Positions 1 through 7,079 of a stretch of 9,931 nt of DNA are shown piece by piece. The DNA is taken from contig MHER01000206.1 of assembly GCA_001805205.1 (NCBI GenBank), positions 1 to 9,931 on the forward strand. Direction: 5' to 3'. Within the stretch, counting starts at the first letter, position 1. Every line of letters starts with the position of its first letter. The stretch comes from Nitrospirae bacterium RIFCSPLOW2_12_42_9. GTDB taxonomy: Bacteria; Nitrospirota; 9FT-COMBO-42-15; HDB-SIOI813. Below the pieces are notes generated by a model that worked only from the letters and a program-made list of their open reading frames with translations, searched no databases and was not told the DNA's origin. Both the position numbers and the translations under genes were made by a program.

Positions 1-1028
1 CCTTTTATCCTGATTGCATCTTTTTCAGTGGTTAAGATTGCATCCACAGAGAGTTTATATGCCTCATCTAAAATATCTTTGAGGTCTTTATCTTTATACC
101 AATGATGATCGGGGTAAATAAGCTCCTTTATAACCTTTCCTTTATTATTTTCCACTACCTTTCTGAAGTAGTGGGGATTACCAATACCAGAAAAAATAAG
201 GAGATTCTTACCTGAAATGGAGTGGAGTCCGGGCATGTTTCCATCAAAGTCTTTAATATTTGTAACCTTGTAGTCACAGTAAAATATGGGGGAATTATTA
301 TTATAGTATCGCAGTTGTTTTTCAACAGCCCTTATATCCCCTCCACTGACCTTACTTATTATTATACAATCTGCCCTTGAGATAGCCTTCAGGGGCTCAC
401 GAAGGATACCCTTAGGCAGCAGATAACCATTACCAAAGGGATTGGTCGCATCTATTAACAGTATATTGATATCCCTGTGGAGTCTTAAATGCTGGTAACC
501 GTCATCGAGTATAAAAAGTTCAGTATTGAAGTTACTATGGGCATAAATTCCGGATTTATACCTGTCAGCACCTGCAATAACAGGTATGCCATTTAATGCA
601 GATGCTATCAGATAAGGTTCATCTCCTGCATCAACCGGTGAGGAGAGGAGGCTTGACCCATCACTGACCACTGTAACAGGGGATTGAGACATCCTCTTAT
701 ACCCACGGGTTAATATGGAAATACGAGGAGTGCTGACATAGGATGTTTTTGTTTTGCTAAATGCAGGCACTGTCATCGTTTTAATTCTTGCAATGGATGC
801 ATCCTGTTGCAAAGCAGTCTCTGTATCCTTCAATGACAATTCTGTACTTTTTTGGAGGAGCTTTGCAATCGCGATCACTGTTGGTGTCTTACCGGTACCG
901 CCGGTGGTTATGTTCCCAACACATATAACAGGGGAGAGGAGGCGTCTTGTCTTCAAGATCCCTTTTTCATAAAGCCACTTTCTTATAACCCATATTATCC
1001 AGTATATGTATGAGAGAAATATAAGCAA
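1..1028 (-). CDS. lpxK: Tetraacyldisaccharide 4'-kinase LpxK (3' end beyond the window)
   Basis: LpxK phosphorylates the 4' position of the lipid A tetraacyldisaccharide 1-phosphate at the cytoplasmic face of the inner membrane, giving lipid IVA. The reading frame is open from a TTG at 1028 to the window edge (342 codons). A hydrophobic N-terminal helix (about residues 2-20, LIFLSYIYWIIWVI) is followed by the LpxK Walker A VGNITTGGTGKTP (residues 37-49), the TRGYKR motif, LDDGYQHLRLHRD (near 172-185), GNGYLLPKGILREP (near 200-215), and TTEKDA near the edge. These are family hallmarks. Roughly 30-45 C-terminal residues are probably missing. The frame has no ATG near its 5' end and a TAA lies two codons before the TTG, so TTG 1028 is the only reasonable start; no clear Shine-Dalgarno precedes it. 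It follows msbA by 61 bases. The function is firm; the exact start is less so. Confidence 0.93.
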   Translation of the reverse strand, partial: MLIFLSYIYWIIWVIRKWLYEKGILKTRRLLSPVICVGNITTGGTGKTPTVIAIAKLLQKSTELSLKDTETALQQDASIARIKTMTVPAFSKTKTSYVSTPRISILTRGYKRMSQSPVTVVSDGSSLLSSPVDAGDEPYLIASALNGIPVIAGADRYKSGIYAHSNFNTELFILDDGYQHLRLHRDINILLIDATNPFGNGYLLPKGILREPLKAISRADCIIISKVSGGDIRAVEKQLRYYNNNSPIFYCDYKVTNIKDFDGNMPGLHSISGKNLLIFSGIGNPHYFRKVVENNKGKVIKELIYPDHHWYKDKDLKDILDEAYKLSVDAILTTEKDAIRIK

Positions 1029-1089
1029 GGTTTACATTAACAATCTGTTATATTGAATCAGGGTTGCCACCCGGAACTTGTTTAAGGGG

Positions 1090-2814
1090 CTATTTCACTT
1101 CTACGAATTGCATATCATACAACCTTTTATATAATCCACCCAGTTTTATCAGCTCTTCATGACGCCCCATCTCAGCAATCCCACCCTTATCAATGGCAAT
1201 GATAATATCTGCATTTTTAATTGTTGAGAGTCTGTGCGCAATCACGAATGTTGTCCTCCCCTGCATGAGGTTATTCAGGGCCATCTGTATTATATGTTCT
1301 GATTCTGTATCAAGTGCTGATGTGGCCTCATCCAGTATTAGTATGGGAGGGTTTTTAAGAATTGCCCTGGCTATTGCAATTCGTTGTTTTTCTCCTCCCG
1401 AGAGCTTGATACCTTTTTCACCGATTATTGTGTTATAACCTTCAGGCATTTTTAATATGAAGTCATATGCGAATGCCTCTTTTGATGCCTTTATGACCTC
1501 TTCCATGCTGACATCTTTTTTCCCGTATGTTATGTTTTTCAGAACAGTGTCGTTAAAAAGAATAATATCCTGACTCACAATGCCCATCTGTCTTCTCAAT
1601 GATGCGAGTGTGAAATCCCTTATATCAGCCGCATTAATATATATACTGCCTGATGTTGGCTCATAAAAACGCAATAATAAATTACCTATCGTTGTTTTAC
1701 CACCACCGCTGCTCCCGACAATTGCAATCACCTGTCCATTATCCACCTCAAAGTTTATGTTTGAGAGGACGTATTTAGATGATGGGTCATATTTGAAAAA
1801 AACATCCTTAAACTCTATCTTCCCTTTCACATCTCTTAACTCTGTTGTACCCCTGTCAGAGATACGTTCTGTATCCATATCGAGAATAGAAAATATCCTT
1901 TCTGCTGCAGCGATGGATTGTTGAACGGATACGTGTATCCTGGTAAGTGACTTTATAGGGCTGTACATCATTATCAGTGCAGTAAGAAATGAGAAGAACG
2001 TACCGGTGGTTGATATCCCATTAATCACCTGGGAACCCCCGTACCATATGATTATGGCTGCAGCTATGGCAGCAAAGAATTCCATCATAGGGGGGGTAAG
2101 CTCTGAATATTTAACCCCCTTCATTGTCACCTTGAACAGTTTTCTGTTTTTATCTTTAAATTTTTCTATCTCATCAGCTTCCATACCGAATGCCTTTACA
2201 ACAGATGTGCCGGTAAAGGTCTCATGGAGGATGGAGGTTATACCGGACATCTCCTCCTGTCCTATCCTGCTTACATGCCTCAATTTCCCCCCAAGTTTAA
2301 TTAGCGGATAATAAGAGAATGGCAGGGCAATACATGCAATGATCGCAAGCCGCCAGTCACGATAGAACACAACACCTGTGAGCGCGAGTACAGTCACTAC
2401 GTTCTGTATGAGGTCTTTAATGGATGTTGATACTGCACTGTTTATCAGACTGACATCATTCAATATCCTTGACATTAGTTTGCCGGTTGAGTTCTGCGTG
2501 TAGAATTGCATTGGCATTATAGTTGTATGCGAATAGAGTTCATTCCTGATATCCATGATTACCCTGTTTCCCACATAACGCATCAGGTAAGACTGTGAGT
2601 AAGTACAGATTCCTTTAATGAGATAAATAATAAGAATAGCAAGCGGGATGAGGAGCAGCATCTGCATATCCTTTTCAATAAATATCTTATCAAGGGCAGG
2701 CTGGACTAACCATGCGGCTGCAGCAGTTGTGCCTGACACCCCCAGGGCACAGAAGAAGGCAATAAGTATCCGGGGCCAGTAAGGTATGACATATTTTAGC
2801 AAGCGTTTGTACAT
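1090..2814 (-). CDS. msbA: Lipid A export ABC transporter MsbA (permease-ATPase fusion)
   Basis: This is a 574-residue half-transporter of the usual MsbA length, expected to act as a homodimer that flips lipid A-core across the inner membrane using ATP. Residues 1 to about 315 form the exporter-type membrane domain with hydrophobic helices near 15-38, 52-70, 135-150, 155-172, 246-262 and 272-288. The nucleotide-binding domain follows: Walker A GSSGGGKTT (367-375, Lys373), Q-loop Gln415, signature LSGGEKQ (471-477), Walker B ILILDE (491-496, Glu496 catalytic) and H-loop His527. All catalytic residues are intact. The ATG is preceded by AGGA about nine bases upstream, and the gene starts nine bases after the lpxB stop. 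Close sequence relatives export drugs or other lipids, but the position between lpxB and lpxK makes lipid A the likely substrate. Confidence 0.93.
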   Translation of the reverse strand: MYKRLLKYVIPYWPRILIAFFCALGVSGTTAAAAWLVQPALDKIFIEKDMQMLLLIPLAILIIYLIKGICTYSQSYLMRYVGNRVIMDIRNELYSHTTIMPMQFYTQNSTGKLMSRILNDVSLINSAVSTSIKDLIQNVVTVLALTGVVFYRDWRLAIIACIALPFSYYPLIKLGGKLRHVSRIGQEEMSGITSILHETFTGTSVVKAFGMEADEIEKFKDKNRKLFKVTMKGVKYSELTPPMMEFFAAIAAAIIIWYGGSQVINGISTTGTFFSFLTALIMMYSPIKSLTRIHVSVQQSIAAAERIFSILDMDTERISDRGTTELRDVKGKIEFKDVFFKYDPSSKYVLSNINFEVDNGQVIAIVGSSGGGKTTIGNLLLRFYEPTSGSIYINAADIRDFTLASLRRQMGIVSQDIILFNDTVLKNITYGKKDVSMEEVIKASKEAFAYDFILKMPEGYNTIIGEKGIKLSGGEKQRIAIARAILKNPPILILDEATSALDTESEHIIQMALNNLMQGRTTFVIAHRLSTIKNADIIIAIDKGGIAEMGRHEELIKLGGLYKRLYDMQFVEVK

Positions 2815-2823
2815 AGTAAAATC

Positions 2824-3975
2824 CTATAGCATCCCTGCTATTACCTTTGCCACCCTCTCAGATGTGCCCGGCGGGCCGAGTTTAAGTCTCACTTCATGCA
2901 GTTCATTTTTAATTCGGTTATAATATATCCTGTCGTATAATATCTTTTTTACCTCTCCGGCTATCTTTTCCGGAGTGACATCTTTCTGGATCAATTCAGG
3001 CACTATCCTCCTTCCCGCGAGGATATTTACAAGCCCGATGTCTTTTACCTTTACAATTAACCTTGCAACTAAATATGTTAATGTTGATAGCCTGTACAAT
3101 ATTACCATTGGCTTCTCAAGAAGTGCTGCCTGTAACGTAATGGTACCTGATGCAGCAATGACTACATTACTTACATTCAGGACATCATTAGCCTCTCCCC
3201 AGACAAGTTTTACTTCCATATGATTTGCATCTCCCTTTTTTGATATCCTCCATCCGGATATAATGTCGTCTATCAAATTATAATCGAGCGAATCCGCTAC
3301 AGCCATGATAAATTGAATTTTGGGGTTGTCCTTTTTCAGGATATAAGCTGCCTCGAGTATATCAAATAAGAGGGACCTTATCTCCCCGATACGGCTGCCC
3401 GGGAGAAGCCCGATAACCGGATTATTTATGTTTAAATCATACCTTTTTATCGTCTCTTCAAGAGGCCGTACTGAAAGTATTTCATCAACAAGCGGATGAC
3501 CGATAAATGAGCAATCTATTCCTGCCTCTTTATATATTGCCTCTTCAAACGGCAATATTACGATCATCTTCTTTACCCTGTTTCGAAGTAGCCGTAACCT
3601 GCTTTTCCTCGACGCCCATATCTGCGGGCTTATATAGTATACTACAGGGATTCCGGCCTTTTTTGCCAAACCTGCAATTCTTATATTAAATCCGGGGAAG
3701 TCAATCAGAATTATAAGGTCAAGTTTGCGGGATATGATAAAATCACGTATAATGCGATAAGCCCTTCTTATGGCCTTTAACCTCGGAAGGATCTCAAACA
3801 GACCTATAACACTAACCTCTGATGAATCAAAGAGTATATCAATACCCGCATCTTTCATCCTCTTCCCCCCAACTCCTGATATCTTTAAAGGCACCTTTTT
3901 AAACAGATGCCTTGCCAGGTCCGCTCCATATATATCGCCTGATGCCTCACCTGCTATCATTAAAACCTGCTTCAT
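2824..3975 (-). CDS. lpxB: Lipid-A-disaccharide synthase LpxB
   Basis: LpxB is a GT19, GT-B-fold peripheral membrane glycosyltransferase. It joins 2,3-diacylglucosamine 1-phosphate (lipid X) with UDP-2,3-diacylglucosamine to form the beta-1,6 disaccharide of lipid A. The 383-residue protein matches the family length (E. coli 382). Visible hallmarks are AGEASGD (8-14), LIDFPGFN (90-97, with Asp92 matching E. coli Asp98), YYISPQIWAS (113-122), FIGHPLVDE (157-165), LLPGSR (190-195, Arg195 matching E. coli Arg201) and ASGTITLQAAL in the C-terminal half. It follows the dehydrogenase stop by 21 bases; that gap holds a repeated TGAACA but no good Shine-Dalgarno, so translation may depend partly on coupling. 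Its donor is the LpxI substrate and its acceptor the LpxI product, and lpxI lies two genes upstream. Confidence 0.96.
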   Translation of the reverse strand: MKQVLMIAGEASGDIYGADLARHLFKKVPLKISGVGGKRMKDAGIDILFDSSEVSVIGLFEILPRLKAIRRAYRIIRDFIISRKLDLIILIDFPGFNIRIAGLAKKAGIPVVYYISPQIWASRKSRLRLLRNRVKKMIVILPFEEAIYKEAGIDCSFIGHPLVDEILSVRPLEETIKRYDLNINNPVIGLLPGSRIGEIRSLLFDILEAAYILKKDNPKIQFIMAVADSLDYNLIDDIISGWRISKKGDANHMEVKLVWGEANDVLNVSNVVIAASGTITLQAALLEKPMVILYRLSTLTYLVARLIVKVKDIGLVNILAGRRIVPELIQKDVTPEKIAGEVKKILYDRIYYNRIKNELHEVRLKLGPPGTSERVAKVIAGML

Positions 3976-3996
3976 GAAATTAGTGTTCAGTAATGT

Positions 3997-4938
3997 TCAG
4001 AGTCGTTTCCCGGCATCTTCCACTATTTGTAAGGCGACCCTGAGGGCCTCCCTGCCATCGACACCGGTTACAACGGGTTTGTTTCGGTTACGGACTGATT
4101 CTATAAATGACGTGAGTTCAGCAAGCAGGGGCTCCTCTTTCTCAAGACTTATCTCCTCAGATGTGATCCCGGGAGCGCCGTCATGTGTAATCCGGCTGAA
4201 TACAGCCATACTCTGCCGGCCATAATCAATGGATACATACGTATCAGGCTGAAATATCCTTATCTTCCTCATCTTATCTTTAGAAACACGGCTTGCAGTG
4301 ACATTTGCTATACAACCATTATCAAATTCCAGTCTTGCATTGGCAATATCTATATGATTTGTCAGTACAGGTACACCTATTGCCCTGATATCATTTAGTT
4401 TGGATTTTACAAGGGAAAGGATTATATCAATATCATGGATCATCAGGTCCAGTACAACATCCACATCAATACCGCGGCCAACGTAAGGCCCCATCCTGTG
4501 TGATTCAATAAATCTTGGATTAGTTACATATTTTTTCATGGCACTAAATGCCTTATTAAAACGTTCGACATGTCCTGCCTGGATCAGGACACCATTCTTT
4601 TCAGCTTCAGTTATGAGGCTGTCAGCCTGGTCAATTGTTGTTGTAATGGGTTTTTCTATCAGTACATCAATGTTACGGCTGATAAAATCGAGTGCAATTG
4701 GATAGTGAAGGGTAGTAGGCGCTGCGATGCTTACAGCCTCTACCCTGTCAAATAATTCCCTGTAGTTGTAAAAAGGCCTTGTTTCATATTTATTGGCAAT
4801 ATCATCTGCCCTCTCCCTGTTTTCATCAGCAACTCCGATAAGCTCCACATCATTCATGGAAGAATATATGCGGGCGTGATGTTCACCGAGGTATCCAACA
4901 CCTACAACTGCAACCCTGATCTTATTATCTATATGCAT
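3997..4938 (-). CDS. Gfo/Idh/MocA-family NAD(P)-dependent sugar dehydrogenase, GnnA-like by position
   Basis: A 313-residue oxidoreductase. The N-terminal Rossmann fold carries GVGYLG (13-18) and an Asp at the end of the second strand (VADEN, 37-41), which favours NAD(H). It continues with SIAAPTTLHYPIAL (70-83), the family EKP motif (95-97, Lys96 likely catalytic) and GHVERFNKA (122-130). The C-terminal sheet domain has DLMIHDIDI (164-172), whose His168 is the probable second catalytic residue. It starts three bases after the lpxI stop, so it is almost certainly co-translated with lipid A genes. In Acidithiobacillus ferrooxidans, gnnA of this family sits between lpxA and lpxB and oxidises the 3-OH of UDP-GlcNAc before GnnB transaminates it. 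A similar role is plausible but is inferred from position; no gnnB is present. Other nucleotide-sugar 3-dehydrogenases of this fold (WlbA/WbpB types) remain possible. Confidence 0.85.
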   Translation of the reverse strand: MHIDNKIRVAVVGVGYLGEHHARIYSSMNDVELIGVADENRERADDIANKYETRPFYNYRELFDRVEAVSIAAPTTLHYPIALDFISRNIDVLIEKPITTTIDQADSLITEAEKNGVLIQAGHVERFNKAFSAMKKYVTNPRFIESHRMGPYVGRGIDVDVVLDLMIHDIDIILSLVKSKLNDIRAIGVPVLTNHIDIANARLEFDNGCIANVTASRVSKDKMRKIRIFQPDTYVSIDYGRQSMAVFSRITHDGAPGITSEEISLEKEEPLLAELTSFIESVRNRNKPVVTGVDGREALRVALQIVEDAGKRL

Positions 4939-4941
4939 ATA

Positions 4942-5745
4942 TTATATCCCCACAATCGTGATGCCGGCCTCATCTGCATACTTTATCATGGAGTCCTTAT
5001 CTATCATAACAGTCATGCCAGACTCAACAGCAAGCACTACAGCATTGACCTCTTTCATACAGCTTATGGTGTCAGGGCCTACAGCAGGGAGATCGAACCT
5101 TAAATCCTGTCCTGGTTTGCAGACCTTTACAACAACAGCTCCGCCATTAGAGAGTGCGCCTCCGCGCCTAATGGCCTCGTTAGTCCCTTCTATAGCCTCA
5201 ACAGCAAGTACAGCACGATCTTTAACTATCACGCACTGACCTATATCAAGCCTGCCGATCTCTTTTGCTATATCAAAACCGAAATCTATATCTTTCTTTT
5301 CATCCCTCGATAATTTCCTCTTTGTTAGTATCTCCTTTTCTGCGAGTATTGATTCTATATAGGTAGTTGCATTATTTACAGTGATACCTTCCTTTTCAAG
5401 CTCTTCTGCTATGGCCCTGAGTATAGTGTCATCCTTACGGTCTTTCAATCTGATTAATAAAGAAAGGGCCCTTAAATCCGGTTTTATGTCACTGAACATG
5501 AATCTCTTGCTTATTCCGCCGGCCATAATGGCCTCTGTAATGCCCTCTGACTTGAATATCTCTATCAACTTTGACAATTGGCCTACCTTAATCCAGAATG
5601 TCTTATCTGCGGTTTTTTCTATATATTGTGGAGTAAGCCCTGTGTGTGCAACGATAACAGATATATAACCGTTTTTATTTATCTCCTCTGCAAGCAATAC
5701 AGGAAATTTTCCGTCTCCTGCAATGATCCCAAGCCTTTTACCCAT
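4942..5745 (-). CDS. lpxI: UDP-2,3-diacylglucosamine pyrophosphatase LpxI
   Basis: LpxI hydrolyses UDP-2,3-diacylglucosamine to lipid X and UMP by attack on the alpha phosphate. It replaces the unrelated metallophosphoesterase LpxH in many alpha- and deltaproteobacteria and related phyla. The 267-residue length fits the family (DUF1009). The N-terminal domain begins LGIIAGDGKFPVLLA (5-19) and holds VAHTG (32-36) and AGGISK (75-80). The middle has KDDTILR (104-110). The C-terminal half has EGTNEAIRRGG (186-196), VVVKVCKPGQDLRFDLP (204-220) and VGPDT (222-226), the conserved region of this family. A GGAG at 5753-5756 lies seven bases before the ATG, and the gap from lpxA is 15 bases. Recognition of the family is confident; I did not assign individual catalytic residues. 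Confidence 0.93.
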   Translation of the reverse strand: MGKRLGIIAGDGKFPVLLAEEINKNGYISVIVAHTGLTPQYIEKTADKTFWIKVGQLSKLIEIFKSEGITEAIMAGGISKRFMFSDIKPDLRALSLLIRLKDRKDDTILRAIAEELEKEGITVNNATTYIESILAEKEILTKRKLSRDEKKDIDFGFDIAKEIGRLDIGQCVIVKDRAVLAVEAIEGTNEAIRRGGALSNGGAVVVKVCKPGQDLRFDLPAVGPDTISCMKEVNAVVLAVESGMTVMIDKDSMIKYADEAGITIVGI

Positions 5746-5752
5746 ATAATTA

Positions 5753-5756
5753 CTCC
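5753..5756 (-). promoter_or_regulatory. Ribosome binding site for lpxI
   Basis: GGAG on the minus strand, seven bases upstream of the lpxI ATG, in the 15-base gap after the lpxA stop. It supports the chosen start. Confidence 0.7.
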
Positions 5757-5760
5757 GGAG

Positions 5761-6537
5761 TTACCTGCAGATCCCTCTTTTTGAGTCTTTTATGAACTCG
5801 ATTATCTTTTTTACATCCTCTGAATCATTTATCTCTTCTTCAATCTGTGTGATTGCATCTTTGAGTGATACCCTTGATCTGAAAATGATGTTATAAGCCT
5901 TTTTTATCTTCAATACCCTGGCCTTGTTAAACCCATGTCTTTTCAGACCCACGATATTGAGCCCGAAGAGTCTTGCCCTGTTTCCAACTGCTGATACAAA
6001 TGGGATCACATCCTGGGAAACAGCAGAGCAGGCCCCGACCATCGCATACATCCCGATGCGTACAAACTGATGAATACCGGTAAGCCCGCCTATGATTGCA
6101 TAGTCTTCTACCTTAATATGGCCCCCGAGAGTGGCTGCATTTGCCATAATGATATGATTACCAATCTTACAATCATGGGCAATATGTGCATAGGCCATTA
6201 TATAATTATGGGAGCCAATAATCGTTTCGCCGCCGCCTTTCTTTGTGCCCCTGTGGACAGTGGTATATTCACGGATGATATTCTGGTCCCCGATCCTGAC
6301 CCTCGTCTCTTCACCGGAGTAAGAGATATCCTGTGGCGGGGTCCCGATAGAAACGAATGGGGATATCCTGCAATTCTTCCCTATCTCTGTCCAGCCGTCT
6401 ATAACTACATTTGATTCTACTATTGTGCCGGTACCTATCTTTGTGTGTTCACCGATTATTGAATAGGGTCCTATCTTCAGATCTTCCCCAAGCTCTGCAC
6501 CGTTATGGATGATTGCTGTTGGATGAATCTCTCTCAT
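5761..6537 (-). CDS. lpxA: UDP-N-acetylglucosamine O-acyltransferase LpxA
   Basis: LpxA transfers an R-3-hydroxyacyl chain from acyl carrier protein to the 3-OH of UDP-GlcNAc, the first lipid A step, in the cytosol. The 258 residues include left-handed beta-helix hexapeptide repeats from about 5 to 185, then a helical C-terminal domain, as in E. coli LpxA (262 residues). The catalytic base is His121 in AHIAHDC (E. coli His125). His140, His156 and Gln157 match E. coli His144, His160 and Gln161. The QD pair in the IGTPPQD loop (Gln69-Asp70) is kept. The ruler position equivalent to E. coli Gly173 is Ala169. In the nucleotide-contact helix, Asn194 and Arg200 are kept, but the E. coli Glu200 and Arg205 equivalents are Val196 and His201. 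It starts three bases after the fabZ stop. Confidence 0.96.
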   Translation of the reverse strand: MREIHPTAIIHNGAELGEDLKIGPYSIIGEHTKIGTGTIVESNVVIDGWTEIGKNCRISPFVSIGTPPQDISYSGEETRVRIGDQNIIREYTTVHRGTKKGGGETIIGSHNYIMAYAHIAHDCKIGNHIIMANAATLGGHIKVEDYAIIGGLTGIHQFVRIGMYAMVGACSAVSQDVIPFVSAVGNRARLFGLNIVGLKRHGFNKARVLKIKKAYNIIFRSRVSLKDAITQIEEEINDSEDVKKIIEFIKDSKRGICR

Positions 6538-6540
6538 ATA

Positions 6541-6993
6541 TTAGTCCTTTTTGTCTCCCACCATTGCCATGATCTCAGCCTCACAGACCTTCTCTCCTTC
6601 AACAAGGGCTACGCCCTTTAATTTCCAGAATGGTTCTCGTACTTGTATAACATACAGTTCAAACCGTATCTGATCCCCAGGTATGACCGGTTTTCTGAAC
6701 TTAGCCTTATCAATACCTGTAAAGAGTACCATCTTGCTGGAGATATCCATTTTATGCTCAGTAGATTTGAAGGCAAGAACTCCTGCTACCTGTGCCATGG
6801 CCTCTATGATAAGCACCCCGGGCATTACAGGGAAACCCGGAAAGTGTCCCTGGAAAAATGGCTCGTTGATGGAGACATTTTTTATGCCCACGATCCTTTT
6901 ATTCAATTCAATTTCAATGACCCTGTCCACAAGAAGAAATGGGAATCTATGTGGAAGTACCCTCTGAATCTCCTTAATGTCCAATATCTCCAT
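6541..6993 (-). CDS. fabZ: 3-hydroxyacyl-ACP dehydratase FabZ
   Basis: FabZ dehydrates R-3-hydroxyacyl-ACP to trans-2-enoyl-ACP in fatty acid elongation. It competes with LpxA and LpxD for the hydroxyacyl-ACP pool, so it balances phospholipid against lipid A. The 150-residue hotdog protein has LPHRFPFLLVDRV (13-25) and the catalytic segment GHFPGFPVMPGVLIIEAMAQ (49-68), with His50 and Glu64 as the dehydratase pair. FRKPVIPGDQ (99-108) is also typical. FabZ rather than FabA is indicated by the HRFPFLLVDR signature and the lpxD-fabZ-lpxA context. A strong Shine-Dalgarno supports the ATG. The gene ends three bases before lpxA and lies 68 bases after lpxD, a gap holding a palindromic element. Confidence 0.96.
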   Translation of the reverse strand: MEILDIKEIQRVLPHRFPFLLVDRVIEIELNKRIVGIKNVSINEPFFQGHFPGFPVMPGVLIIEAMAQVAGVLAFKSTEHKMDISSKMVLFTGIDKAKFRKPVIPGDQIRFELYVIQVREPFWKLKGVALVEGEKVCEAEIMAMVGDKKD

Positions 6994-6997
6994 GGTA

Positions 6998-7005
6998 TCC
7001 TCCTT
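6998..7005 (-). promoter_or_regulatory. Strong ribosome binding site for fabZ
   Basis: AAGGAGGA on the minus strand, four bases before the fabZ ATG, is close to the full anti-16S complement and is the strongest site in the window. It suggests fabZ is translated independently of lpxD, which fits with the hairpin element that separates them. Confidence 0.8.
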
Positions 7006-7025
7006 AAAAAATGATTATGATGATT

Positions 7026-7079
7026 GTCAGGCTGAAAGCCTGACCTATTAAATATTTCAGGTCAGGCATCATGCCTGTC
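7026..7079. repeat. Paired palindromic element overlapping the lpxD stop
   Basis: Two palindromes lie 14-16 bases apart. The first is GTCAGGCT-GAA-AGCCTGAC (7026-7044), an 8-bp perfect stem with a 3-base loop. The second is CAGGCAT-C-ATGCCTG (7063-7077), a 7-bp perfect palindrome that pairs again at 7061/7079 after one mismatch. Read as units, 7026-7045 and the reverse complement of 7060-7079 agree at 15 of 20 positions, with the differences mostly in the loop; the two are therefore inverted copies. TGACCT (7041-7046) and AGGTCA (7059-7064) also pair, so the pair can fold in more than one way. The second palindrome contains the lpxD stop and final codons. No poly-T run follows, so it is not a classical terminator. 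It resembles REP- or MITE-like intergenic palindromes; its family is not known to me. Confidence 0.8.

Noticed and set aside
754..972. A short plus-strand open frame in the region of lpxK
   Set aside because: It lies opposite the LpxK Walker A region, which is clearly coding on the minus strand.
1055..1085. Possible hairpin in the msbA-lpxK gap (GGGT-GGCA-ACCC)
   Set aside because: The core stem is only four base pairs, extended by two more after a mismatch, with no U-run; too weak to call a terminator or regulatory element.
3976..3999. Short direct repeat TGAACA around the dehydrogenase stop
   Set aside because: Two six-base copies are within chance for an AT-rich gap and no function can be supported.
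3770..4225. A 151-residue plus-strand open frame spanning the lpxB-dehydrogenase junction
   Set aside because: It overlaps two well-supported minus-strand genes and has no domain or ribosome binding evidence.
6643..7014. A 123-residue plus-strand open frame opposite fabZ
   Set aside because: It is the antisense shadow of fabZ; the fabZ frame has full catalytic motifs and a strong ribosome binding site, and the antisense product shows no recognisable features.
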